From positions 1 to 27,680 of the forward strand of contig JBGOZF010000064.1 in NCBI GenBank assembly GCA_041480065.1: DNA of 27,680 nt, written 5' to 3'. Both the position numbers and the translations under genes were made by a program. The stretch comes from Fen-999 sp041480065. Its GTDB lineage: Bacteria > Pseudomonadota > Gammaproteobacteria > Burkholderiales > Rhodocyclaceae. Under the pieces are notes generated by a model that did no database searches, was not told the DNA's origin, and saw only the letters and a program-made list of their open reading frames with translations. Shown here one piece after another: positions 1 through 6,294 of this stretch (the first letter of the stretch is position 1; each line of letters starts with the position of its first letter).

Positions 1-6
1 AGTCAT
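1..6 (-). CDS. Start of a gene leaving the window to the left (only Met-Thr visible)
   Basis: On the minus strand an ATG at 6-4 is preceded by GAGGAG (13-18) at 6-base spacing, a good ribosome binding site. Only two codons fall inside the window, so the product is unknown. The gene diverges from the integron-type integrase at 234. That is where, and in which direction, the first cassette gene of an integron would lie, but it could equally be an ordinary chromosomal gene. An 18-bp palindrome lies 18 bases upstream of the start codon and may control it. Confidence 0.45.
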
Positions 7-23
7 GTCGTTCTCCTCGTCAA

Positions 24-41
24 TTCGGGAACATTCCCGAA
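24..41. promoter_or_regulatory. 18-bp palindrome, candidate operator
   Basis: TTCGGGAACATTCCCGAA is a perfect 8-bp inverted repeat with a 2-base centre. The centre is too short for a good RNA hairpin, so a dimeric DNA-binding protein is the likelier reading. It lies just upstream of the ribosome binding site of the leftward gene at position 6, where a repressor would act. I do not recognise the regulator. Confidence 0.4.
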
Positions 42-68
42 GGACAGGATCGAACAACTGAAACACCT

Positions 69-107
69 GAAATGCAAAACGCGGCAGTGGATCGCCCCAC
101 CACCGCG
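69..107 (-). terminator. Hairpin with U-rich tail on the minus strand (terminator or attenuator)
   Basis: Arms at 80-90 and 97-107 pair over 11 bp in minus-strand RNA, using two G-U wobbles. In plus-strand RNA the same two positions are mismatches, so the minus transcript is the one that folds. The 3' arm is followed on the minus strand by TTTTGCATTT. The hairpin lies between the recombinase and the leftward gene, so it would act in the leader of the leftward gene. A short competing pairing (CCGC with GCGG) overlaps its first arm. Confidence 0.4.
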
Positions 108-132
108 TCAGCGGTTTAGTTCAACGTAAAGT

Positions 133-234
133 GTGGCGCCTAATACTTGACGGGATCAAAAGCGTCATATAGGCTGTATAAAAAGGCAGTATCATATTGG
201 ATCAACAGGTTGCAGCCGAATAGTGGGGCCTAAA
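133..234. repeat. Pair of 12-bp direct repeats resembling integron core sites
   Basis: GTGGCGCCTAAT (133-144) and GTGGGGCCTAAA (223-234) match at 10 of 12 positions and start 90 bases apart. Each contains GCCTAA plus one base, one mismatch from GCCTAAC, which is an RYYYAAC integron core. A strict RYYYAAC match, GTTCAAC, lies at 119-125. These could be remnants of attI, but the motif is short and degenerate and the second copy overlaps the start of the integrase gene. Confidence 0.25.
147..189 (+). promoter_or_regulatory. Candidate integrase promoter with LexA-like box
   Basis: CTGTATAAAAAGGCAG at 174-189 fits the LexA consensus CTGT-N8-ACAG with one mismatch (GCAG for ACAG). It overlaps TATAAA (177-182), a possible -10 element. 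A TTGACG at 147-152 could serve as -35 for TATAGG at 168-173, with a short 15-base spacer. LexA control of integron integrases is established for class 1 and Vibrio integrons. Here it is inferred from the box alone. Confidence 0.5.
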
Positions 235-1223
235 TGATTGCGAAAGGCGTCTCCGCGGCGGGTGAGCCGCGGTTGCTGGATCAGGTGCGAGGGCGGCTGC
301 GGTTCAAGCATTACAGTCTCCGTACCGAGCAGGCTTATCTGGATTGGATTAAACGATTTATTGTCCATTCTGGCAAGCGTCATCCGCGCGACATGGGGGT
401 GGAGGAGGTGACGGCGTTCCTGACTCACCTGGCGGTGGCCGGGCGGGTGGCGGCGTCGACCCAGAACCAGGCTAAGAGCGCCTTGCTGTTCCTCTACAAG
501 GAGGTGCTTGAGGTGGAATTGCCCTGGCTCACGCGCGTCGAGCCGGCCAAGGCGCCCAAGCGACTGCCGGTGGTGCTGACGCGGGCCGAGGTGCAGGCGG
601 TGCTGGGGCGGCTCGAGGGTACCCACCGCCTGATCGGCAATCTTCTGTACGGTGCCGGCCTGCGCATCATGGAGTGCCTGCGGCTGCGCGTGAAGGACAT
701 CGACTTCTCGGGCAACGAGATCCTGGTCCGCGATGGCAAGGGCTTCAAGGATCGGGTCACGATGCTGCCCGCGAGCGTTTCCGCGCCGTTGCAGGCGCAT
801 CTGGCGCGCGTGCAGGCGCTGCAGCGGCGGGACATCGCCTCCGGCGTCGGACCCGTCTATTTGCCCTACGCGCTGGATCGCAAGTACCCCGGCGCGGGGC
901 GCGACTGGGGCTGGCAATACGTGTTTCCTTCGGCGCAACTGGCGCGCGATCCGCGTAGCGGCGCCTTGCGTCGCCACCATTTACAGGACCAGGCCTTCCA
1001 GCGTGCCATGCGCCAGGCCGTGGTCGATGCCGGGCTGGCCAAGCCGGCGACGCCCCACACGTTGCGTCACTCCTTTGCCACCCATCTGCTGGAGAGCGGT
1101 TACGACATCCGCACTGTGCAGGAACTCCTGGGCCACAGCGACGTTTCGACGACAATGATCTACACCCATGTCCTGAACCGTGGCGGGCGAGCCGTGGTCA
1201 GTCCCATTGACCAATTGGGCTGA
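234..1223 (+). CDS. intI: Integron integrase (IntI-type tyrosine recombinase)
   Basis: The product is a site-specific tyrosine recombinase of 329 residues, close to IntI1 (337). It has an N-terminal SAM-like core-binding domain (about 15-100) and a catalytic domain with R144 (GAGLRIMECL), H275 and R278 (HTLRHSF), H301 (LLGHSD) and nucleophile Y310 (IYTH). The stretch YPGAGRDWGWQYVFPS followed by LRRHHLQDQAFQRA near residues 220-265 is the extra segment that separates IntI from XerC/D. The family recombines attI with the folded bottom strand of attC sites. The ATG at 234 has GGGG five bases upstream. No attC array is visible, but the expected array side is cut off by the left edge. The gene appears intact, with all catalytic residues present. 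Confidence 0.93.
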   Translation: MIAKGVSAAGEPRLLDQVRGRLRFKHYSLRTEQAYLDWIKRFIVHSGKRHPRDMGVEEVTAFLTHLAVAGRVAASTQNQAKSALLFLYKEVLEVELPWLTRVEPAKAPKRLPVVLTRAEVQAVLGRLEGTHRLIGNLLYGAGLRIMECLRLRVKDIDFSGNEILVRDGKGFKDRVTMLPASVSAPLQAHLARVQALQRRDIASGVGPVYLPYALDRKYPGAGRDWGWQYVFPSAQLARDPRSGALRRHHLQDQAFQRAMRQAVVDAGLAKPATPHTLRHSFATHLLESGYDIRTVQELLGHSDVSTTMIYTHVLNRGGRAVVSPIDQLG

Positions 1224-1273
1224 GGCGTGACGTCGGTGCCGGGCCGCTGGTGCCGGTCGACTACAATCGCGCC

Positions 1274-2461
1274 ATGGCACAGTTGATCGTTGCTCCCGGC
1301 AAGGAGCGTTCCCTCTTTCGCCGTCACCCGTGGCTGTTCTCCGGCTCGGTCGAGCGCCTGGTCGGCCGTGCGCGGCCGGGCGATACCGTCGAGGTCGTCG
1401 CAGGGCGTGAGGTGCTGGCCAAGGCGGCGTGGAGCCCGGCGTCGCAGATCCGCGCCCGCGTCTGGACCTTCGATCCGGTCGAGATCATCGACGACGCTTT
1501 CTTCAAGCGCCGCGTCGCTGCCGCAGTCGCGCGGCGCGCGGCGCTGCCGGGCCTTGCCGGTCAGCAGGGGCTGCGTCTGATCCATGCCGAGTCGGATGGC
1601 CTGCCCGGCGTGATCGCCGATTGCTACGGCGATACCGTCGTACTGCAACTCACCTCGGCCGGTGCCGAGAAATGGCGCGAGGCGATCGCCGGGGCGCTGG
1701 AGAAGGCCACCGGCTGTGCCCGCATCTACGAGCGCTCGGATTCCGAAGTGCGCGGCCTGGAAGGCCTGGAACCGCGCGTGGGCTGGCTGCGCGGCGCGCC
1801 GCCCGGGGGCGAGGTGGTGATCGAGGAACACGGCGTGCATTACGCCGTGGACTTCCTCGCTGGCCACAAGACCGGCTTCTATCTCGACCAGCGCGACAAC
1901 CGGCGCCTGCTGGGCGAGTTGTCCGCGGGCAAGCGCGTGCTCAACTGCTTCTGCTACACGGGCGGATTCTCGTTGCAGGCACTGGCCGGGGCGGCGGTCT
2001 CGGTGTTGTCGATCGACAGTTCCGAGCCGGCGTTGGCGCTGGCGCGGGCTAACATCGCGCTGAATCCCGGCCTCGATCCGGCGCGCGCCGAGTGGCGCTG
2101 CGCCAATGTCTTCGACGAGTTGCGCCGGCTGCGCGAGGCCAACGAACGCTTCGATGTCGTAGTTCTTGATCCGCCGAAGTTCGCGCCCTCGGCCAGTCAC
2201 GCCGAACGGGCGGCGCGGGCCTACAAGGACATCAACCTGCTGGGTTTTCGGCTGCTTGCGCCCGGTGGCCTGCTGATGACCTATTCCTGTTCCGGTGCTG
2301 TGGGTTTGGAACTGTTCCAGAAGATCGTCGCCGGCGCGGCGCTGGATTCCGGGCGGGATGCCAGGATTGTCCAGCGTTTGCAGGGTGCGGCCGATCATCC
2401 GGTGGCGCTGGCTTTTCCCGAGGGCGAGTATCTGAAAGGCCTGTTGGTCCAGGTTTCCTGA
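1274..2461 (+). CDS. rlmI: RlmI-like 23S rRNA (cytosine-C5) methyltransferase
   Basis: The product is a SAM-dependent methyltransferase of the RlmI/YccW family (395 residues; E. coli RlmI is about 396), which makes m5C1962 in 23S rRNA. An N-terminal PUA domain (about 1-75, starting with the typical LIVAPGKERSLFRRHPWLFSG) precedes a linker and a Rossmann methyltransferase domain. NCFCYTGGFSLQA is the SAM-binding region, DPPKF is motif IV, and TYSCS carries a conserved Cys. An upstream GTG at 1250 is in frame, but the family start matches the ATG at 1274. No clear ribosome binding site precedes it. TACAAT at 1262-1267 sits where a -10 element would give a leaderless or very short leader. The gene follows intI by 50 bases on the same strand. 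The exact target base is inferred from the family. Confidence 0.88.
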   Translation: MAQLIVAPGKERSLFRRHPWLFSGSVERLVGRARPGDTVEVVAGREVLAKAAWSPASQIRARVWTFDPVEIIDDAFFKRRVAAAVARRAALPGLAGQQGLRLIHAESDGLPGVIADCYGDTVVLQLTSAGAEKWREAIAGALEKATGCARIYERSDSEVRGLEGLEPRVGWLRGAPPGGEVVIEEHGVHYAVDFLAGHKTGFYLDQRDNRRLLGELSAGKRVLNCFCYTGGFSLQALAGAAVSVLSIDSSEPALALARANIALNPGLDPARAEWRCANVFDELRRLREANERFDVVVLDPPKFAPSASHAERAARAYKDINLLGFRLLAPGGLLMTYSCSGAVGLELFQKIVAGAALDSGRDARIVQRLQGAADHPVALAFPEGEYLKGLLVQVS

Positions 2462-2474
2462 TAACGTATCGCTC

Positions 2475-2822
2475 ATGCGTCGCCAACGCTCGCCGTCGCC
2501 CCTGATCGCCCTGCTGCTTGCGCTGCTCTTCCTCGCCGCGCAGCAGGCGGCGTTCGCCCACATGATCGGCCACATCGGCGCCGCCGGCGTGCCGACGGTG
2601 GTCGAGGGCGACACCGGCCATGGTGCCGTCGACGGGCTCGCCGATGTCTGTGTCACCTGCGTCGCCCTGGCGGCGCTCACCGGCGGCGCACCGCTGCCCG
2701 CGGCGCCCGCGGCGCCCTGCGTGGCCGCCGCCATTGCCGAGCCGCTGCCGCCCGCGCTGCCGGTCTGTCCCGGCGCCGCAGCCTCTCCCTACCTCGCCCG
2801 CGCGCCTCCGGCCGTTCTCTGA
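2475..2822 (+). CDS. Small secreted Cys/His-containing protein, DUF2946-like
   Basis: This 115-residue protein has an N-terminal hydrophobic segment (LIALLLALLFLAAQQAAFA) that looks like a signal peptide ending before HMIGHIG. It then has a CVTC pair around residue 60, two more Cys, and a Pro/Ala-rich tail ending RAPPAVL. Short proteins of this layout (DUF2946 and relatives) often precede metal-linked outer-membrane protein genes, and here a porin and ZnuA/ZnuB-like genes follow. The His pair and Cys could bind metal, but no function is established. The ATG lies 14 bases after the rlmI stop. A strong hairpin separates it from the next gene. Confidence 0.6.
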   Translation: MRRQRSPSPLIALLLALLFLAAQQAAFAHMIGHIGAAGVPTVVEGDTGHGAVDGLADVCVTCVALAALTGGAPLPAAPAAPCVAAAIAEPLPPALPVCPGAAASPYLARAPPAVL

Positions 2823-2836
2823 AGTCTTGCAAGCGG

Positions 2837-2874
2837 CGGCATCCCGCTTTCCGGGGATGCCGGTTGTCTTTTGC
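2837..2874 (+). terminator. Hairpin with T-tract between the DUF2946-like and porin genes
   Basis: CGGCATCCC (2837-2845) pairs with GGGATGCCG (2854-2862), a perfect 9-bp stem with an 8-base loop. It is followed by GTTGTCTTTTGC. This fits an intrinsic terminator. Because it lies only 26 bases before the next start codon, it could also act as a partial terminator that tunes expression of the downstream transport genes. Confidence 0.6.
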
Positions 2875-2888
2875 TTTGGAGAATCGCC

Positions 2889-4268
2889 ATGCATCGATCT
2901 GTCATCAGTATCGCCGTTGGTCTGGCGCTGGCCGCGCCCCTGGCCCACGCCGACGACCTGAAAGCCCTGCGCGAAGAGGTCGCGCAGATGAAGAAGACCT
3001 ACGAGGAGCGCATATCCGCGCTCGAAGCGCAAATTGAACGCTTGGCCCAGGCCGAGGCCAAGGCCGGCAGCGCCGAGGAGTCGGCACGCCAGGCTACGGT
3101 CGCCGCCAGCCAGAAGCCGGCGAGCGAGGCCGCCTTCAACCCGGCCATTTCGGCCGTCCTGGTCGGTACCTATACCCGCCTGTCGCAGGATCCCAACCGC
3201 TATGCCATCGGCGGCTTCGTGCCTACCGGCGGTGACGTCGCGCCGGCGCGGCGCAGCTTCGGCCTCGGCGAGTCGGAAATCGGTATCGCGTCCAACATCG
3301 ACCATACCTTGCGCGGCCAATTGACCGCCTCCTTGGCGCCCGAGGGCGGGGCCAGCGTGGAGGAAGCTTTCATCCAGACGCTCGCTCTCGGCCAGGGCTT
3401 CACGCTCAAAGCCGGCCGCTTCTTCTCTGGCATCGGCTACATGAACGAGCAGCATGCCCACGCCTGGGACTTCACCGATGCGCCGCTGGCCTACAAGGCC
3501 ATGCTCGGCGGCCAGTTGAAAAACGACGGCGTGCAGTTGAAGTGGGTGGCGCCCACCGAACTGTTCGTCGAACTGGGCGCGGAAGCCGCTTCCGGCGGTC
3601 CCTTCCCGGCCACGGACCGTAACAAGAACGGCGGCAGCGTCGGCGCGCTGTTCGCCCATGTCGGCGGCGACGTCGGCGTGTCCGGCAGTTGGCGCGTAGG
3701 GCTGTCGGCGCTCGGCGCGTCGCCGCGCGACCGGCAATACAACGACATCGACAGCGCCGGCACCGCCGTCACCGACGCCTTCTCCGGTCGCAGCCGCACC
3801 TGGCTGGCGGATTTCGTCTGGAAGTGGGCGCCCGAGGGCAACGCGCAGGTGCGCAGCCTGATCGTCCAGGGCGAATACTTCCATCGCCGCGAAACCGGCG
3901 CGCTCGCCTTCGATGTGAACGGCACCAACCTCGCCGGCGACTATGCCTCGGCGCAGTCCGGCTTCTACGGCCAGGCGGTCTACCAGTTCATGCCGCGCTG
4001 GCGCCTCGGTTACCGCTACGACCGTCTCGATTCCGGCACACCGGCAATCGGGCTGGTGAGCAGCGGTGCTCTCGCCGCGGCCGAGTTCCCGTTGCTCGCC
4101 GCGTTCACGCCCAGGCGCAACAGCCTGATGCTCGACTACTCGGCCTCCGAGTTTTCACGGCTGCGCTTGCAGTTCGCCCGCGAGCAGTCCCGGCCGCAGG
4201 TCACCGACAACCAAGTCTGGCTGCAGTACCTGGTCAGCCTGGGCGCCCACGGCGCCCACAAGTTCTAG
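2889..4268 (+). CDS. Outer-membrane porin-like protein with N-terminal coiled coil
   Basis: The 459-residue product has a signal peptide cleaved after AHA (about residue 20). A charged heptad-like helix follows (DDLKALREEVAQMKK through about residue 65) and then a low-complexity linker. The rest shows alternating aromatic/hydrophobic strands typical of a beta-barrel and ends in a terminal Phe (GAHGAHKF), the usual outer-membrane sorting signal. The layout resembles DcaP-like and OprO/P-like trimeric porins. No TonB box or plug domain is visible. Position upstream of ZnuA/ZnuB-like genes suggests passage of zinc or a zinc complex across the outer membrane, which is inference. The ATG at 2889 follows GGAG by 8 bases; an upstream TTG at 2871 is in frame but lacks a signal-peptide fit. 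Confidence 0.7.
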   Translation: MHRSVISIAVGLALAAPLAHADDLKALREEVAQMKKTYEERISALEAQIERLAQAEAKAGSAEESARQATVAASQKPASEAAFNPAISAVLVGTYTRLSQDPNRYAIGGFVPTGGDVAPARRSFGLGESEIGIASNIDHTLRGQLTASLAPEGGASVEEAFIQTLALGQGFTLKAGRFFSGIGYMNEQHAHAWDFTDAPLAYKAMLGGQLKNDGVQLKWVAPTELFVELGAEAASGGPFPATDRNKNGGSVGALFAHVGGDVGVSGSWRVGLSALGASPRDRQYNDIDSAGTAVTDAFSGRSRTWLADFVWKWAPEGNAQVRSLIVQGEYFHRRETGALAFDVNGTNLAGDYASAQSGFYGQAVYQFMPRWRLGYRYDRLDSGTPAIGLVSSGALAAAEFPLLAAFTPRRNSLMLDYSASEFSRLRLQFAREQSRPQVTDNQVWLQYLVSLGAHGAHKF

Positions 4269-4278
4269 GAGATGGATC

Positions 4279-5334
4279 ATGGAAAAGGCCTTTTCACCGC
4301 AAAGGACGCAGAGGACGCAGAGGACGCAAAGGAAAACAGCAGTTCGGATTTCGAACGTGTCCGGCTACTGGAGTGCTTCCCGGTTTGCTATTGAACTTGC
4401 CTCCCTTGGCGTCCTTTGCGTCCTTGGCGGTAAGAGGTTTCTGATTCTCTCGGCCGTCCTTCTCTCGGCCATGCTTGCCCTGCCCGCCCAGGCCGCGCTG
4501 AAGGTGTTCGCCACGGTGCCCGAATGGGGCGCGCTGGCCAAGGAAATCGGCGGCGACAAGGCCGAGGTGTTCACCGCCACCGGCGGCTTGCAGGACCCGC
4601 ACCACATCCAGGCGCGGCCGTCGCTGATCGCGCGCGCCCGCAGCGCCGACCTGGTCGTCGCCACCGGCGCTGAACTCGAGATCGGCTGGCTGTCGCTGGT
4701 GCAGCGCGAATCCGGCAACGCGCGCATCCAGGTCGGCCAGTCGGGCTACTTCGAAGCCGCGCGCTACGTCACGCTGCTGGAACTGCCGACGCGCCTCGAC
4801 CGCTCCGAAGGCGATGTCCATGCCGGCGGCAACCCGCACATCCAGACCGATCCGCGCAACTTCCTCAAGGTCGGCGAGGCATTGGTGGAGCGCATGGCGG
4901 AACTCAGCCCGCCCGACGCAGCGGCCTATCGCGCCAACTGGAAGTCCTTCAGCGAGCGCTGGCGCACTGCCCTTGCCCGTTGGGAGAAACAGGCGGCGCC
5001 GCTGCGCGGCCTGCCGATCGCGGTTCAGCACAAGGCCTTTCCCTATCTCGAGGACTGGCTGGGCCTGAAGCGAGTGGCGGCGCTGGAGCCCAAGCCCGGC
5101 GTCGAGCCTTCCGTGGCCCAACTCGGGCGCCTGCTGACCCAGGTCGCAGCCAATCCGCCGCGGTTGGTGATGTGCTCGGCCTACCAGTCGCCGCAGGCGT
5201 CCGAGTGGTTCGGCCGCGAAGCCAGGGTGCCGGTGGTCGTCGTGCCCTTCACCGTCGGCGGCAGCGAGCGGGCGAAGGACCTGTTCAGCCTGTTCGACGA
5301 CACCGTAGACCGTTTGCTGGCGGCCTTGAAATAG
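4279..5334 (+). CDS. ZnuA-like metal ABC transporter substrate-binding protein with repeat-derived N-terminal extension
   Basis: This periplasmic binding protein belongs to the cluster 9 (zinc/manganese) family. Candidate ligands are H108/H109 (DPHHIQARPS), H181/H187 (GDVHAGGNPHIQTDP) and H251 (VQHKAFPYLEDW). The start at 4279 is firm: AGGAGA lies six bases upstream. After MEKAF the reading frame enters a palindromic 9-mer repeat (4291-4434), giving SPQRTQRTQRTQRK and later LASLGVLCVLGGK. Only then does the signal peptide core RFLILSAVLLSAMLALPAQA appear. Its leader is therefore about 71 residues, against 20-30 normally. The frame stays open through the repeat. Whether export still works is unknown; an internal ATG at 4471 would leave too short a signal. 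It sits 10 bases after the porin gene and before a ZnuB-like permease. Confidence 0.85.
   Translation: MEKAFSPQRTQRTQRTQRKTAVRISNVSGYWSASRFAIELASLGVLCVLGGKRFLILSAVLLSAMLALPAQAALKVFATVPEWGALAKEIGGDKAEVFTATGGLQDPHHIQARPSLIARARSADLVVATGAELEIGWLSLVQRESGNARIQVGQSGYFEAARYVTLLELPTRLDRSEGDVHAGGNPHIQTDPRNFLKVGEALVERMAELSPPDAAAYRANWKSFSERWRTALARWEKQAAPLRGLPIAVQHKAFPYLEDWLGLKRVAALEPKPGVEPSVAQLGRLLTQVAANPPRLVMCSAYQSPQASEWFGREARVPVVVVPFTVGGSERAKDLFSLFDDTVDRLLAALK
4291..4434. repeat. Palindromic 9-mer repeat element, copy 1 (inside the ZnuA-like gene)
   Basis: The left arm (4291-4336) begins TTTTCACCGC and carries four 9-base units of the type GGACGCARA. The right arm (4403-4434) is the inverted version, GCGTCCTTTGCGTCCTTGG, ending GCGGTAAGA. 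The roughly 65-base centre is unrelated to the arms and contains GATTTCG at 4347-4353, shared with copy 3. The element is in frame with the host gene and adds about 48 codons. The same element type occurs at 5342, 7509 and 12895. Confidence 0.85.
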
Positions 5335-5341
5335 AGGGCTT

Positions 5342-5465
5342 GTACCGCAAAGGACACAAAGGAAGGCGAAATTGAGACGAAATGCGAGCCACCCGCGGGG
5401 CGAAGATATCCGCAATCAGATGCCTTGTTTTCCTTTGCGTCCTTTGCGCCCTTTGCGGTGAATGA
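5342..5465. repeat. Palindromic 9-mer repeat element, copy 2 (between the ZnuA- and ZnuB-like genes)
   Basis: The short left arm ACCGCAAAGGACACAAAGGA starts at 5344. The right arm TTTTCCTTTGCGTCCTTTG (from 5428) runs through GCGGTGAATGA. The centre holds CACCCGCGGGG (5390-5400) followed by GATATCCG (5405-5412), a combination also present in copy 4. The element fills almost the whole 146-base gap between the two transport genes, so a long hairpin would form in a shared mRNA. Confidence 0.85.
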
Positions 5466-5480
5466 ATTGGAACTTGAATC

Positions 5481-6227
5481 ATGAACTTTGACTATTCGCT
5501 TCTCGCCGCCCCGCTGGCGGCCGGGCTGCTGGTGCTGGCCACCCATGTTCCGCTGGGCATCGAGGTGTTGCGCCGGGGCATCATTTTCATCGACCTCGCC
5601 ATCGCGCAGGTGGCCGGGCTGGGGGTGATGATCGCCCTGATGCTGGACTGGGATTCGCCGCTTGCCGTCCAGGCGGCCGCGGCGGGCGCCGCGCTGGGTG
5701 GGGCCTTGCTGCTGACATGGACCGAGAGGCGCTTTCCCGAGGTCCAGGAGGCGCTGATCGGCCTGCTGTTCGTCGTCGCCGCGGCGGCCGGCATCCTGGT
5801 CCTGGCCGGAAATCCCCATGGCGGCGAGCATCTCCAGGATCTGCTGACGGGGCAGATTCTCTGGGTCGGCTGGGCGCGGCTCGTTCCCGTCGCCGCACTC
5901 TATGCCGTCATCCTGGTGCTGTGGTTCGTCGCCCGGCAGCGGCTCGGCCGCGCCGGTTTCTACCTGCTGTTCGCGCTGACCGTGACCGCATCGGTACAAC
6001 TGGTGGGCGTGCTGCTGGTCTTCGCCAGCCTGATCGCGCCGGCAGTGGCGATGCGCAGCCTGCAACGGGCCCGCCTGGCGGCGGCCTACGGGCTCGGTGC
6101 CGCCGCTTATGCATTTGGACTGACGCTGTCGGCGCTGGTGGATCTACCGGCCGGTGCGGCCATCGTCTGCTGCCTCGGCGCCGCCGCGTTTCTCGCCCTG
6201 GCCGCTCTTTCCGGTCGTCGGGGTTAG
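5481..6227 (+). CDS. ZnuB-like metal ABC transporter permease (ABC-3 family)
   Basis: This 248-residue integral membrane protein has about seven to eight hydrophobic segments. It has the family pattern near the N-terminus, LGIEVLRRGIIFIDLAIAQVAGLG, and the late motif VGVLLVFASLIAPAVAMR around residues 175-192, typical of ABC-3 permeases for zinc or manganese. It would form the membrane channel for the ZnuA-like protein just upstream. No ABC ATPase gene lies in or next to this cluster, so the energising subunit must be encoded elsewhere or be missing. The ATG at 5481 has only a weak GGAA ribosome site. Repeat copy 2 lies immediately upstream. Confidence 0.85.
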   Translation: MNFDYSLLAAPLAAGLLVLATHVPLGIEVLRRGIIFIDLAIAQVAGLGVMIALMLDWDSPLAVQAAAAGAALGGALLLTWTERRFPEVQEALIGLLFVVAAAAGILVLAGNPHGGEHLQDLLTGQILWVGWARLVPVAALYAVILVLWFVARQRLGRAGFYLLFALTVTASVQLVGVLLVFASLIAPAVAMRSLQRARLAAAYGLGAAAYAFGLTLSALVDLPAGAAIVCCLGAAAFLALAALSGRRG

Positions 6228-6294
6228 CTGCCGGATTGCGCGGCGCAGAGGGATATGTTAGAAAGTCCAGTCCAGTTTTGCCTTTCAAAATAAC

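Noticed and set aside
2460..2470. GATAACGTATC near the start of the metal cluster as a Zur operator
   Set aside because: It has only 4-bp half sites around a 3-base centre, does not resemble the GTTATA-type Zur box I know, and overlaps the rlmI stop codon. Chance is the simpler explanation.
1160..3884. Long minus-strand open frames (1160-2734, 2232-3884) opposite rlmI and the porin gene
   Set aside because: Their translations are His/Arg/Gln-rich without domain character and lie opposite well-supported genes; this is typical of high-GC shadow frames.
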